In this document: piece by piece, positions 45,349-57,871 of the stretch | Position numbering within the stretch: position 1 is the stretch's first letter | Layout of the letters: each line of letters opens with the position of its first letter | Origin: Lyophyllum atratum | Taxonomy: Eukaryota; Basidiomycota; Agaricomycetes; Agaricales; Lyophyllaceae | Direction of reading: 5' to 3' | Assembly (NCBI GenBank): GCA_014905825.1 | Contig: JACGCN010000003.1 | Span: 2,046,001 to 2,110,000, forward strand | DNA length: 64,000 nucleotides | Translations under genes and position numbers: made by a program | The notes under the pieces: generated by a model | The model's input: only the letters and a program-made list of their open reading frames with translations | Told to the model about the DNA's origin: nothing | Databases searched by the model: none

Positions 45349-47465
45349 TTAACGAGTGTGTGTGGATGAGCCAACAGATGTACCCGGCGGAGCCGACCTT
45401 GACGGCGAGACGGTCTGCGACTCCGTGGATTTGCTTTTAAACAGAGGAAAGGGCATGGAATAGCGTTTCGTGAGGATCTTCAGCTTCTTGTACGTCTGGC
45501 TTGACGACGAGGTGCCCGGACGCTGGGTCGATGGGAAGCCTCCTATTCCTGCTGCTGCTACGGGTTTCGGCGCTGCATCGGCCATGAGCCACATGGATGG
45601 AATGGATTTGGAAGGTTGGTCCGGGACTAGACGAAATGGGGGTCAGAGGTGATGAGTTGGGTGGAATGAGGAACGGCTTACATTTCGATGGTGGTGGTGG
45701 GGAGCGCGGGACAACCTGAATCTCTGCGGAGGTGCGCGGCTGTAGGCGTATATAGATATCATCCATAGTGACCGTAGGTGTGTACGAGGACGTCGATGGT
45801 CTAGGTGGACGAAGATCATCCAAGCTCGTCCTCCGCTCTCGTCCCGTCGATATATGGCTGGCCGAATCCGGCCATAGATGAGATGATGCCTTCGAGGATA
45901 GGAGGTTCAAGGGCGTCGAGGAAAACTCGAGGGGCAGATCGGGCATAGGCGGGTGCGGCACAGGTGTTTTGGGCTTAGAGAGGCGGAGGCTGCCTTTCGA
46001 TGCACGGTGGCTGCGGGTTTTGGCGGCCGAAACGAGACTCAGTCTCGTCCCGTCCGGCGTGCGGGCACTCCGTGTACTCCTTACGCTGCGTGTGCTCTTC
46101 ATGCTCTTAGCGCTGCGGATGCTGGCAGTTTCGTCTTTGTCTTGGCCTGGGGGTGTCATCGGCGATGTAGGTGCAGGTGCCAGTCCCGCTGAAATTGGGG
46201 GTGCGATGGCAGAGAGGCGGGGCATGGGTGATATTGGGGAGAACATCGGGAGGGCTTCCATGTGGCCTGTGTTCCTCCGGGATTGAATGAGGAGCTCAGC
46301 GGGTATGCGGGAAGCGTGGCGGGAGCGGGAGATGTCGACTTTCTCCGCGGTCTCGATCACGGCCTCTTCCTCCTCCTCCTCCTCCTCATCTGAGTCCAAA
46401 CCCTCTTTCTCCATTTCGTCAATCTCCTTCGCCACCCTCTCTGCCTCTTTCCAAGCCTCCTCCAACTCAGCTTCGAGCTGCGAAATCTTGCCTCTGGCGG
46501 ATACTAGTTCTGAGGTTCGTTTTGCATAACTCTTGTTAAGCTGTAAAATAACACTGCATGAGTATGAACCTCATAATTGCAGTGTGGTATAACCCACCTT
46601 GCGTAACGCCACTGCAAGTGCACTTGCCCAATGACGTTCAAGCATGCCAGATATCTGCTCCAGCTGGTCGGTAATCACCAGCAGGTCTTCCACAAGCTGA
46701 TCACACTCCGCTGCCGTCTGCGACAGCTGCAACGCCATCCCACTGGCCACCGGTATCCCATCGTCCGCTTCCACCTTCTCGGGAGACAGAAAGCTCGAGT
46801 TTAGCGCTCGGAGCATCATAGTCCGCCGTTGGACGAGAAAGCGATACTGGGCCTGTTTTGTAGCTTTGAGTGACGTGAGGCGGTCGACTTCGGCAGGTAG
46901 CGCCTGGTCGAGATTTTCCACTGAGAGGAGGCGTATGTATGTGTCGGGAGAGGAGCGTCGGATGGCGCGTGAGACCAGCTCTTGAAGCTCGCGATTATCG
47001 AAGGTCCCTGCGAACGGGCATAAGATAACTCGACAAGAAACTAATAGGTCACTTACAGAGGGCTGCCTCGTGTGAAAAAGCTTTCCACTGTACTGGAACG
47101 GAATCAAATTTCAAAGTCGGTGGTTGCACTAGCGCGGCAGATTTAGGGAGGACTTTGAAGGCCGATTGAGGTGTTGACGCGGTGCTATTTGAACCCGGCG
47201 TTGTTGGCGGCGGCGTAGTCGGTTGTTCAACAATCGATGGTAATGCGGCATCTGACCTTATGGGGGACATTGGATACGCAGGAGACGGCTCAGAGATTGT
47301 GAGCAACGAGTCTCGAGAAGATGCCGTGTCGAGGGATGATGTTGAAGGTGTGAAACGGATTCGAGGGCCCATAGGTGACTGTGCAGGCCTGTTCATGGCA
47401 GACGAACGTGAAAAACGATGACTGGACATGGCCGGACTGGCAGGATCTGTCATCATGTCCTTCAA
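45349..47465 (-). CDS. Coiled-coil, Ser-rich protein of unknown function
   Basis: The N-terminus is disordered (MSSHRFSRSSAMNRPAQSP). It is followed by a helical region of about 170 residues (FDNRELQELVSRAIRRSSPD, LTSLKATKQAQYRFLVQRRT, LVEDLLVITDQLEQISGMLE) and a coiled coil crossing an intron (LNKSYAKRTSELVSARGKIS, LEEAWKEAERVAKEIDEMEK). An acidic run then leads to a long Ser/Pro/Thr-rich tail with SxKSxxSxRS repeats (SIRSAKSMKSTRSVRSTRS). A final small exon ends GTSVGSSTHTR at 45349. Either of two nearby Met codons (47465, 47456) could be the start. The architecture fits a cytoskeletal or polarity scaffold, but no family is recognised. Confidence 0.7.
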
Positions 47466-48178
47466 TATGAACGATATAAGGAATGGTGGAGTGGGAGCGG
47501 AGGATGATGTTGAAGGAACAAGTCGTGTTTAATCGACCGTGGCAACTTTCGAACGCGGCCCTGGCAGCACCGAATCCTCCGAACAAGGCCTTTGAGAGTA
47601 CACCGGTGAACAGAGTTACAACCGCCCTGGGCCTGGATATGTACCTTGCCAGTAACCTTGCCGAGTGATGATCTACAAGCATCCATCTCATCAACGTCAT
47701 GAGGACCTCGAGACGATGGAAACAACATCACCTCGACGACAAGTGACAGAAGAAACAGAAGAGCAAGCAAGTGAAGGCAACTCAGTAAGCCCCTGGGTCA
47801 AAGTCCGTAGCACTCCAGAGCACTCTCAATTATCTAGGCGAGAGCCAAACGGCTGCGGCCGTCCGATGCACGTTGGAAATGGCACGGCCTTCAGGCAATA
47901 ATGATGGATGAGTTGATGATCGGTTTCACGCCGATCACGAAATCTGTAGACGCTGAAACGGGACGATCCCAGTTGACTTCGAAGTTCGACCTCCAACCTT
48001 CACTCCGTAAACGTGGTCTCTAGATATTTTGTTGACGAATGATCCAACGAGAATTTCAAAAGAACACCCGATGAGAAACAACTTCCACTAGAATTACTTC
48101 TCCAAAACCCGCGTAAAGATAAAGTCCTAGTAATGCCGGTCCATTGACTCCGAAGTCCGTCTGAAGTCACAACAAACC
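47466..48178. other. Intergenic, nothing recognised
   Basis: 713 bases upstream of the coiled-coil gene and downstream of the lipase. The first part is presumably a promoter. The short frames here show no protein similarity I can see. Confidence 0.35.
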
Positions 48179-49648
48179 TCAACACCCTATGGTAACAGTA
48201 TCATATGGACCTGGTAGCAGCATAAACGCATCAGCGCCTCGCGGTCCTCTCGGAGAACAGCAGCACGATAGATTTACCTGAATGATCTTTAATGCTTCCA
48301 CCCAGAATGGTGCGTACATCTCCGACCGTGCAACGCTTATCAGTGTTGTCTTGACCTACAGCCAGTTGTATCAGAATACCAAGGACCCGTTCGAGACGAA
48401 GGTGGCTCACCAGGGCAGGTGACCCATGAATTGTCAGTCTGGATATGATTTTCACCTTGCGGATGATGGAATCCCAAAAAGCGACCTAGCCACAGATTAA
48501 TCTCAGAATAAAATACAACACGTTCTTTCATACCTGGCAAGATGGGAACTACGTCATTCCTGAGTAAAGCGCAGAAGCAATCAGCCTAAGCTCCAAATGA
48601 AACGAGGAATGGGTAAGAACTTGTTGGTTATCCGCGTCAAAGGGACGTTGGCATCAACGTAGTCTGCAAAGGCTTGGTTGCCCACCTACAGGGTGTTACT
48701 TAGCAAGTTTGTTGAGCAGGCGTAGATGCCATGCAGACAAACCCTGGGCATTCCGTAGCCAATGGTCCTAAAGTTTACGCCGGGGATGTTAAGAGGCAGG
48801 TATACGCCATTCAGAACCGCGAGTGCGGCCCCTTGAATAAATGGGGTCAGCGACGAAGATCGCCATTTCTAATGATGTAACGAACCGAGAGAATGTCCAA
48901 CGATCGTCACTTGCTTGAAACCGCTCTTCGTCAATGCGGTCTTTACAGCCGCCAGGACGTCTGGAGCAGTTCTGCGTCGCGTAGGCGAAGGATTAGCAAA
49001 CGATAAAGTAGATGGGCGAATCCTCGTACTCTGCATGAGCTTCTGCAAAGCCGTTGTGAACCTCGATCTCGGGGTCTATCCCCGGGAACAATGTCTGGTC
49101 TAATGGATCGAGGAAGAAGTCCGCATCCGTGATCAAAGGCATTCTACATGGTGTGATTAATCTGAGGTCTACATCACGTCTTGTTCATAATCATTCACAG
49201 TTTCGTCGGGTCCGTTCCTTGATGACCAAGTATGACGGTCTGTGTATGGTATGTCAGAGAAAGGAGGAGATACAGATTACAGCGTACACTGACCTTGAGC
49301 GTAGGGTCAAAGCCGACATACCAGAACTGCACATCATCCCCATCTCCTCCCGATGCTATAGGCTGAAATGTAGGGTTCGCATCGCAGTTTGCTGGAAAAA
49401 TACCGCCTTGAGCTTCCGACTGCGAGGCTTGATACGGTGTGCAGAATTATACCTCCACATGACCAAGTCAAGGTCTCTGACGCTGGGCAGTACGCAGAAC
49501 TGGCATAAGAAGTGAAAGGTCTGAAGTTGGCAATCTGAGTAGTGCTGAGGGTAGTAAAGGATTGTCTTGTTTCCAGAACAGGAGCCGCCTGGACGAAAAG
49601 AGCACTAAGAAGAGCAGAGGTGACAAGCGTGAAAGTTGGAAGTGCCAT
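48179..49648 (-). CDS. Secreted class 3 lipase (copy 1)
   Basis: The start at 49648 gives a signal peptide (LVTSALLSALFVQAAP). About ten exons follow: TRQSFTTLSTTQIANFRPFT, YCPASETLTWSCG, ANCDANPTFQPIASGGDGDD, VQFWYVGFDPTLK, TVILGHQGTD, DADFFLDPLDQTLFPGI, VHNGFAEAHAE, then VLAAVKTALTKSGFKQVTIV and GHSLG (the nucleophile Ser elbow). These are followed by VYLPLNIPG, YGMPRVGNQAFADYVDAN, NDVVPILPGRFLGFHH (catalytic Asp), WVTCPGQDNTDKRCTVG and DHSGPYDTVTIGC (catalytic His). All junctions are in phase, so it appears functional. The family hydrolyses triglycerides or feruloyl esters outside the cell. It is the only one of the four lipase copies here on the minus strand. Confidence 0.88.
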
Positions 49649-50445
49649 CGCAGAGGCAGGGGGAAAGGAAGAGAACGTAAGGGATAGGCGGGTCCAGAGA
49701 GAGGAATCAGTCACGGAGATTCTGTGGGCTTTTTCTAAGGATACTTCGCGCTTTGATCACAGTTCATGAGAGGCGGTAGACATTGGACAGATGGTCGTCT
49801 GAAGGCTGATCATGACAGGATGACATGTCCTGATAAGAACTTATTATATGGCCAAGCGTTTCCCGAACGGTATTTCTGGATAGCCATAGTGCAGGTAGAA
49901 TGAGCCGCATCATAGATCCAATGGAGCCCATGTTTGTGTCGAACATGAACATGCATCTCAAAAGTCGAGACGAGGGTTGCAGGAAAACAAGAGTTTCTGG
50001 TCGGCCCGACGGATCCGTATCCCGTGATGGCACCGTGGTTATTTTTGTCTTTTCTTGGCACAATGGCACAACTCACCACACCGCTTCAACGCCGAACCAA
50101 GTTCCATACAGGTGTAGATGACCATCGCTTCCATCGATTTCCACGTCAAGCTCGACGCGTCACAGAGTATTCGCGTCATGCGTCGAGAAACATGACTTGA
50201 ACATGACCAACGTACCCCCTCGTGCTGATCGCCGGCTCAAGGCGTGAAGCGAAGAGTGACCCATTTCTGTGCTCGCCACACGCTAGCCATGTTAATCCTA
50301 ACCAGCGTGACTGGGTGTTACATGCGCGTCGAGGCGTTAGAGAGCCTGGTCATTTCCTGCCACGTCTTCTTGACTTCTTCCATTCCTTTGCAACTATCTA
50401 TATAAAAGCCCAGTCCCATCGGGCAACGTTCTTTGACTGTGGAAA
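49649..50445. other. Divergent intergenic region, lipase and GH5 gene
   Basis: About 800 bases between two divergently transcribed genes for secreted enzymes. Apart from the TATA box noted separately, nothing is recognised. Confidence 0.4.
50401..50407 (+). promoter_or_regulatory. TATA box of the GH5 gene
   Basis: TATAAAA, 39 bases upstream of the ATG at 50446, in the sequence CTATCTATATAAAAGCC. The short leader it implies is common in fungal genes for secreted enzymes. Confidence 0.5.
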
Positions 50446-52792
50446 ATGCGCTCTTTACTTCTAGGCCTTGCGCTATCGTCCTTTTCGCTCTCGAGGGTTC
50501 GCGCAGGATTTCCTTCCAAGATTTATGGTGTCAACTTGGGTTCTTGGTGTGTCATCCTGTATGCTACTACTGGCTGTTCCTGCTAAGCCGACCATAGGCT
50601 CCTCATAGAGCCGTGGATGCTTCCCCAAGGTATGCAATAGTCTGAACAAACGAGTATGGTCAGGGTTCTAACCCTGACTTGACCATGAACTACTCCAGAA
50701 TGGATTGACATGGGTGGCGAACAATGCAACGACTGTTCGAAATGTATTGCTTCAGAATTGTACGTCGTGATTGGACTTCGAACGGTCTATTAATAGATTG
50801 GACGCTGACGCATAGCTCCTATGAAATAGCGCTTTCGCCAAAGCATATCCTGATACCGTGGACAAGAAATTCAATCAGCATTGGTACAGTCCTACAAATG
50901 CGCTCTACGGATAGGTGTTCCTAACCGCGTCTTAGGAATACTTGGTTTTCACAATCTGATGTTAACCAGTTCGTTGATCTTGGCCTGAATACCGTTCGCA
51001 TTCCCGTTCGTAGCTCTTCAGATTTATCCGTCGCAAATGTGGAGCCTCACCGAAATTTCACTAGCTTGGATATTGGATTGTTGAAGATTTAGTTGATCGT
51101 GCAACCGAGTTCTATCCCCGAGGTGGACTTGCGCAACTGGTGAGCTTATTTACATAACACGATAGATTATTCGATGACCTGACCTGTTATGATAGCGACG
51201 TGGATTGAAGCAGCTCAAGGATGCCGGCATTGTTGCCATTCTGGACCATCATGCTCTTCCTGGTGTACAGGACCCCCAACAACAATTCACCGGAAGGTTT
51301 GTCATATGTAGTCGCGTTCGAATGTTTAGTGCCTACTCAAGACTTATATCCAGATGCACCACCGATGTTCAATTCTATGTTCGTAGTCGCGTCCATGATT
51401 CGGAGCCTCATCCCAATCTCACAACATCCACAGACCCCTCACAACTATCACCGTGCACTGGTGTGGACGGCTGTCATGACAGCTCTGTCGCATGTCGACC
51501 CCGTGTTTAGCAGCGTCGTTGCCATCGAGGCTGTTAATGAGCCTATCATGGACGCGAATCTCACCCCTGGACATGGCGACTGTCTGTGCCTTCCGTTTGC
51601 GCGCCTGTGTCTTACGTTGACTTTGTTTGTTTGCTTCGTTTACAGTCCAGAAGAACTTCGTCAGGGTTGTCCGTGCCGTTGAATACCTCCTTGGCCTCCC
51701 CGTCCCTAGCTTGAATCTGAAGGCGAAGAGTAACATCAGTGCGAACGTGACCGCGTCTCTTGAAGCTGCGGCTGTGTTACCTCCGGCCTTCCCTGAAGAA
51801 GTCCGCTCCGTCATTCTGGAGGCCATTCCTATCCTCCTCAAGATCGGAGTACAATTGTCCGTGAAAGAGATGTTCAGTTTCTCTGCTCATGGGAAGTCGG
51901 AGCCCTTGATTACCAAGTACGTTTATGTCTACGTTCCTTCGAGAAGTTCACGTTGAACTGTCTGCGGCGCAGCTTTATGGACATTAACTGGCAGCACAAC
52001 AACCCTGCTAATCCTGCCGACGCTGCGCTCGGACCCCAGATATACGATAACCACCTTTATTATTCGTAAGTTGATACTTTTAAACCCTTGTGGTTGGCTT
52101 AGCTGACAACATCTCTCCTAGGTTCGGCGTATGTGGTCTGCATAGACAGCCGATTTCATACGCTAAATGTCACATATAATAGGGTGTTGCCGACGCGAAC
52201 GAAGACGCCTATCTTAAGCACAACTGCAGTACGTTCTCCTTCTTTGTGACTAGCCCGGCTACTGAGCTACATTGTTGGCTACAACAGATCTCGATAGGGT
52301 AGAGTCGGACGCGGCGCTAGGCAACACCCCCCTCTACTTTGGTGGTACGTTTCGTCCAGTCAGCGTCTAATACCAAGTTCTCACGAAGCTGCGCTACATA
52401 GAATGGGCTCTACCCACTCAATTCTCAGCATCGGACGCATTCTTGAGAAAGTGGGCGGACGCGCAGAAAAGAGCATATAGCAAAGGCGCAGGCTGGATCG
52501 TGAGTTTTTCCACTGCTGGTTTCAACGATGAGTAGTCTAACATTCATTGCCTTCCATAGTATTGGAACTTCAAGATTGAGAAATCAGCCAAGGCTGGCGA
52601 CACGGCCAGACAATGGTGCGTTCGCCATTCTGGACATTCCATCTCTACTTGAACCGACTGACTGACAACGTCATTCGGTACAGGTCGTACTTGGAGGGTG
52701 TCAGGCTGGGATACCTCACCAAGGATCCGTCGAAGCTTCTCGATCCCAACGTGTGCGATCCATACCTAGCGAACTCGACGGCCTCTGCCTAA
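50446..52792 (+). CDS. Secreted GH5 beta-glucanase (exo-/endo-beta-1,6- or 1,3-glucanase type)
   Basis: A signal peptide (MRSLLLGLALSSFSLSRVRA) is followed by IYGVNLGSWLLIEPWMLPQE, WIDMGGEQCNDCSKCIASEF, NTVRIPLGYWIVEDLVDR, YPRGGLAQLRRGLKQLKDAG and AILDHHALPGVQ. The acid/base motif is AVNEP and the nucleophile is in YFGEWALPTQF, split by an intron after FG. WNFKIEKSAKAGDTARQWSY and DPNVCDPYLANSTASA close the protein. About fifteen exons stay in phase, and all family landmarks are present. It resembles the fungal GH5 group near exo-beta-1,3- and beta-1,6-glucanases that work on the fungal wall or external beta-glucans. The exact linkage cannot be told from sequence alone. Confidence 0.9.
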
Positions 52793-54631
52793 GTTATTTA
52801 TTTCTTGAATATGCACATAAACTGGAATATACCACGACTATTGCTCCAAGTCGATCTTTATTCTGACCACATCCATCCACTCTAGCGCCATTTAAATCGT
52901 TACTGCTCTGAATGTTGCCATTTGTCGGCCGATCTACCATACGCCCTGTTAAGCTTGATTCAAACTCGTCTTCATACACAACAACATAGCCTATCCTGCT
53001 CTCAGCCAGTGCTAAATTGAAAGCTCCGTGCTCGGTCGTGGGACTGAGAATCGATGCCTCGTGGGGGATGTGACAAGCCAGTGGCCACGATGGTGAGCCT
53101 AGAGAGGCCACGACGGTGGCGCGGACGGTGGAATTTTCCCCCCAGGTGGGCTACAATGAAGACGGCCCTAGACGGTCTGGTCTCACTTTGGATCTTCTCG
53201 ACTATAAAAGTTCCGCAGGGGTTGAGCGTCAAAGTGGACAAGTAGAATAAACATACTATGATAGGTGGAATAGACGTATCTGAAGATGAGAGATTTGGGC
53301 GTTTGTTCTCGGGTTTGACCGTAGGGTGTTAGATCTTCGTCATCATGGAGGTTTTGAGACGGTGGGCGTCAGATTTGACAAGTAGAATGGAAGGTGGCGT
53401 TCACTTCGTAGCGAAATTCTGTGCATCGTGCACGCACGCTCTCACTCTCTTGGGCTCTGGGACATTTATCATCCGAAGCCACACGCCTGGCAATTACCAT
53501 GAGGCGTAACATTGGTATGGAGTATACGTAGAAGGGTGAATTGCAATCGATAAGTAAAATCATTATGATTCTGATACATAATAGATCATGATCAGCCCAG
53601 TGGAATTTCACAGTCCGATATCGGCCGACAATTGCACGCATCGTTGCATCCTTCTCACCAACGATTCCGACAGACCTACGCCTCTTATATATGGCATGAC
53701 GCACCTCTAACCACCATGAGGAGGCAGGTATGTTCGATGTCAGCAGGGTAGTTCCGACTCGACCTCTCCAGTATCGTATCCTCTTCCTGGTCTGTAATAT
53801 TACTCAAACATCACCTTCATGTGGCGGTATGAAGCCTCATGTCGAATGTGCGGGACTAGGGCTGATGGTGATGTACTACTTACAGCCTGATACGGCGCTC
53901 TGGGCGCTCGGAATCTCTAAGGCGGAGTAGGCGTTGAACCCGTTCACCTGTTCAGGTTAGCAAAAACGTTTCATAGCTGTCATCCCACGATGCACGATTC
54001 AATGCACCCGGCTGTCCTTCTTGATAACCTCCCATTTAGCGTGCAAGTGCTCGGCTTTTTTATCATAGAGTCAAGCGATAACTCCTGGCTGCACATTCAT
54101 CCTTTCTATCCAGCGTCAAATTCATCGATCACCTTGTGAGCCCTCGGCGATTCGGACGATCATATGCACCACGACCCAGTTCGGCAGCTCATTCGGCGCT
54201 CGATGTTTCTATCACTCAACCAGGCACTGGATTCTACCTTGTATGTTTGCTGATAGACTGCTTATCCAGTTTAGAAAACGTGTCGATCGAGTTGTAAGTG
54301 TCGTCTCGCCCATCTATCAATTCAATTGCAAGCCCCCCTAATACCTTAGTTCAGCGCTCCGTCTCTCAGCTACGGCCATACTTTTTCTTTCACGGGAGTG
54401 TACCTTCTCCGAAGCTCATGGATGCTCTCATATACACCCAGCCTGTTGGTAAACGACCGGTATCATGGCGCCGAGCCTTGGTTCCAACCTTGAGCGCATG
54501 GCTCGAACTCGCACGGTAAATCTTGATTGTACTGCCTTCGACTGTACAGAAGGTATCATTTACTTGAGACAGCTTTCGCCTTTACAATTCCCTTTTCTGA
54601 TCCTTAGGCACGCCTTGTTGGTCATATAGAA
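52793..54631. other. Long intergenic region, nothing firmly supported
   Basis: 1.8 kb between the GH5 gene and the beta-propeller-like gene. Minus-strand frames at 52794-53241 look slightly protein-like (FIVEKIQSETRPSRAVFIVA) but have no start, partner exon or family match. ATTCTACTTGTC occurs twice, on the reverse strand near 53240 and 53385, each followed by a similar short stretch, which hints at a small duplication. Confidence 0.3.
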
Positions 54632-55546
54632 ATGATGTCGTATCCTCACTCCACAGGAATCAAGCCGCCTTCTTCTAGTACCCCATCCTCAACTCTAGCC
54701 ATGACTCAATTACAAGACCTTGCCCGATATCTTGCGGCTGCCGGTGGTGCGAAAGTGCCCGACATCGAGAATACGCATCTACTCTATGTCGAAGATTCCA
54801 CCCTCTTCTTGAAGGAGTGGGATGGCACAAAGTTCGATACGCAGGAGTCTATTACCACAGATATCTTGCCCGACTCTCCAGCCATTTATCTCCCATCCGA
54901 AATGACCAACCTCATCATCTGTGTTTCGTCCGCCTCTACCCTTCGAGCTCTGATCTATAACGATGACAGCGGAGAATGGGAGGACGACGAATCCCTTGGG
55001 CAGCATAAGGTGCACCCCTCGGGCGGCCTAGCAGGAACAATCAGCGAGGAGGGAGACCAGCATGTCTTCTTCCAGGATCTGTCGAACCGCCTCACTCATC
55101 TCGACGGCAAGTGGAATCCCACCATTCTATCGGCACACGCCGTGAAGGACAGCCCTCTCACGGTGTTGGAATTCGATAACACGGTTCACTTATTCCACGT
55201 CTCTGCCACCGACAACTGCATCCACTACTTGTCACAGCAACAAGACAACACTTGGAACGATTCGACCCTTACTGCGTATGCATTTAACGCGATTGAGAAG
55301 CCAAAGCGCTTCTTCGTTTCGCCGGATGATGCTGGGGCTCTCGAGGTGTCTGTGTTGGCGGAACATGGTGATGAGGATGCCAAGATGTTCCGAATTTCGG
55401 CTACTGGGGAGAAGACAGACTTCGGCACAGTGAATAAGGCGGGCAACTTGAAGCCAACGACTGACGAAGAATGCTTCATTTTCATAAAAATCAGGTTAGG
55501 GCGCATGTACAGGGCTAGGCATCGCGTGAGGATCGTGATGTACTAA
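54632..55546 (+). CDS. Beta-propeller-like protein, possible fungal lectin fold
   Basis: An intronless frame of 304 codons. An internal Met (about residue 24, MTQLQDLARYLAAAGG) is an alternative start. From about residue 45 a pattern of blades repeats: LLYVEDSTLFLKEWDGTKF, LRALIYNDDSGEWEDDESLG, VFFQDLSNRLTHLDGKWNPT, VHLFHVSATDNCIHYLSQQQ with DNTWND, and VLAEHGDEDAKMFRISATGE. Each blade has a hydrophobic strand, an acidic turn and a W. This resembles the repeats of fucose-specific lectins such as Aleuria AAL, but I cannot confirm sugar-binding residues. There is no signal peptide, so it should be cytosolic, as many mushroom lectins are. Confidence 0.6.
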   Translation: MMSYPHSTGIKPPSSSTPSSTLAMTQLQDLARYLAAAGGAKVPDIENTHLLYVEDSTLFLKEWDGTKFDTQESITTDILPDSPAIYLPSEMTNLIICVSSASTLRALIYNDDSGEWEDDESLGQHKVHPSGGLAGTISEEGDQHVFFQDLSNRLTHLDGKWNPTILSAHAVKDSPLTVLEFDNTVHLFHVSATDNCIHYLSQQQDNTWNDSTLTAYAFNAIEKPKRFFVSPDDAGALEVSVLAEHGDEDAKMFRISATGEKTDFGTVNKAGNLKPTTDEECFIFIKIRLGRMYRARHRVRIVMY

Positions 55547-56415
55547 GTTAAAGCAGCGGCAGATTTCAATTTGTACAGTAGGCTTCTTCATACACATCCT
55601 ACCTGCTTCCGATTTCGGTACTTAGCGCAGTTCCAATAGGTGAATCCTCGACGTAGATTTTTTGGGCTATCGACAATCCTAGGACTCGGACTCGAGCACA
55701 TGGGTCCCCAGCCCAGGCGATGCTCCATGCGTCCTGACAGGTCCTGACTCCTGGAGACGCTGTTCCGTCCTGATAGACATCGTTTTAGGCCAAGACAATG
55801 CCTGAGTAATGGGCCAATGTATCGCTGGGATGGGTGCGAGGCGCTCGATTTCGAGGATCAACTATCGCTCGTGATTGGCATACGACGTGTTGAGACGGGA
55901 TGTTACTAGTGATGAAGCTCAGAAGCTCGGCGAAACTTCAGAAGCCTAGATGGTAGACATGTACGTAACCCACTATTGAGCCAATGCCTGTTGATGCTAC
56001 GCATGTAGGCCAAGCGCCTAAGGGCAGAACTCATGCGGAAGCATATGGAATCTCTTGAGCATATTCCTCATATGACTTGCGAGAATGCTCAGTACGTGTC
56101 TAGAGGTGTCTAGCGTGGCGTTGTAAGTCCTTCGTTTCGTATGGACCACCTTGAGTTGTCCTGTCAAATCAGTCTCCGTGACCGATTTTCATCCCAGCGA
56201 AGCATCGTTCGCATGTGGGGAACTGTGTTTGCACATGGTTGAAATCGGCTATTTATGTGCCTGGAATGATGATGTCGAGGTACTTCGATGTCTTCGCTTT
56301 GCTCCGTAACCTCCAGCTCGTTTAGTCCTATGCAATCATTCACCTACTATAAAGATCCAACCATGGATTTCTCAGTTCTTCACCAGCGTACCTTCGTTGA
56401 CGTCCACTCACAGAC
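55547..56415. other. Intergenic, promoter of lipase copy 2
   Basis: About 870 bases with short frames only. Apart from the TATA box noted separately, nothing is recognised. Confidence 0.35.
56348..56354 (+). promoter_or_regulatory. TATA box of lipase copy 2
   Basis: TATAAAG, 62 bases before the ATG at 56416. Its position is close to that of the TATAAAT before the third lipase. Confidence 0.45.
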
Positions 56416-57871
56416 ATGTTTCTTGGCCTTCAATTCGTCTTGACCGCCCTCCTCGTTGGTACTGCGACGCGAGCGGCGCCGACTGCCGAAGCACCCTCAC
56501 TGGAGGCACGAAGCATCACGACGCTTACGGCGGCACAAGTCGCTACTTACAAGCCTTACTCCTACTACGCGGCTGCCGCATACTGCCAGCCAGCTAACAC
56601 ATTGGCGTGGAATTGTGGAAGTACGTTCGCCTTCGGCTCGTGTACAAATTGTATATTAACAGTCTACAGCGAACTGTAACGCCAACTCTGGCTTCAAGTC
56701 CGTCGCGTCTGGTGGTAACGGTGATTCCGTACAATTCTGGTATGTCGGGTATGACCCAACGCTCCAGGTGAATGTCTTTGCGATATCCAGGGCAATGTAT
56801 CATTCTGAAACTTGACCTGCAGAGCGTCGTCGTCTCTTATCAGGGGACCGACACCTCGAAGATGTAAGTGACTTCATTATCGTACGCCCGTTTGTGGTTT
56901 ACCTGTTTGCCAGCCTTCCCCTTGTCACCGATGCGGACTTCTTCCTGGATTCCCTGAACCCTACCCTCTTCCCAGGCGTGAGCTCGTCCGTTCAAGCACA
57001 TAATGGGTTCAATGACGCACAGGCCGCGCAAGTCAAAGCCCATTTTTGAGCAAAAGTCGATTCTGATAAACATTAACACTGCAGGTCTGCAACTGCTGTC
57101 TTGAGCGCCGTCAAGACTGCGATGTCGAGGTACGGTGCTACGAAAGTCTCAATTGTCGGTCATTCTCTAGGTATGAGATTGCGTTTTCTGCGGATAATCC
57201 TTGATTCTGAATGTGGCGAAATTTGCAGGAGGCGCTATTGCGTTAATTACCTCCGTTTACCTTCCTCTACATTTGCCCGCGGGCACGGTCTTCAAGACCG
57301 TCACCTACGGAGCACCTAGGGTACGATATCTTTTTCGAAATCCCGAACGACTCTTAAGACGACGAATTTTAATCTAGGTTGGCAACCAAGCCTTTGTTGA
57401 CTATGTCAACGCCCGTCGGGACGTCAGCCGTGTCGTTAACCAGTATGCGAGTCACCTAGTGTATGGAGTCATGAGCTTACCATTCTCATCGAATTTAGGG
57501 ACGACATTGTACCCATCGTTCCTGGTGAGTTCCTTCTCGAGTTTTCGTTATAAACGTCCCTAAACCAAAGCAGGTCGCTTCCTTGGTTTCCATCATGTCA
57601 ACGGTGAAAAGCACATCTTGAACTCGCTCGCGTGGGCTGATTGCCCAGGTTAGTCCCACCAATGCCTTCCTCGACCCTTTCCAGTGCTAAAGTTGAATTA
57701 CAGGACAAGATAACACCGATTCTCAGTGCACCATCGGATACGTTCCGAACATCTTCTCAGGAGAGACTGGTGACCACTCTGGTATGTGCCCATCTCAGTG
57801 TTTACCCTTGTTCCGAGCTCTAAGGTGACCAAAATTTAGGTCCCTACGATGGTGTGAGGATGGGTTGCTAA
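56416..57871 (+). CDS. Secreted class 3 lipase (copy 2), with a GC-AG intron
   Basis: The signal peptide is MFLGLQFVLTALLVGTATRA. Then come ITTLTAAQVATYKPYSYYAA, QPANTLAWNCG, ANCNANSGFKSVASGGNGD, VQFWYVGYDPTLQ, VVVSYQGTDTSKI, DADFFLDSLNPTLFPGV and VQAHNGFNDAQA. These are followed by SATAVLSAVKTAMSRYGATK, VSIVGHSLGG (nucleophile Ser), AIALITSVYLPLHLPAGT, YGAPRVGNQAFVDYVNARRD, DDIVPIVPG (Asp), QCTIGYVPNIFSGETGDHSG (His) and VRMGC. The intron at 57028-57084 starts with GCAAGT instead of GTAAGT. With that splice the frame is kept, and the position matches a GT-AG intron in the third copy. The gene looks intact. Confidence 0.88.

Noticed and set aside
52794..53241. Minus-strand gene downstream of the GH5 enzyme
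   Set aside because: Two overlapping frames look mildly protein-like but lack a start, consistent splicing and any family resemblance.
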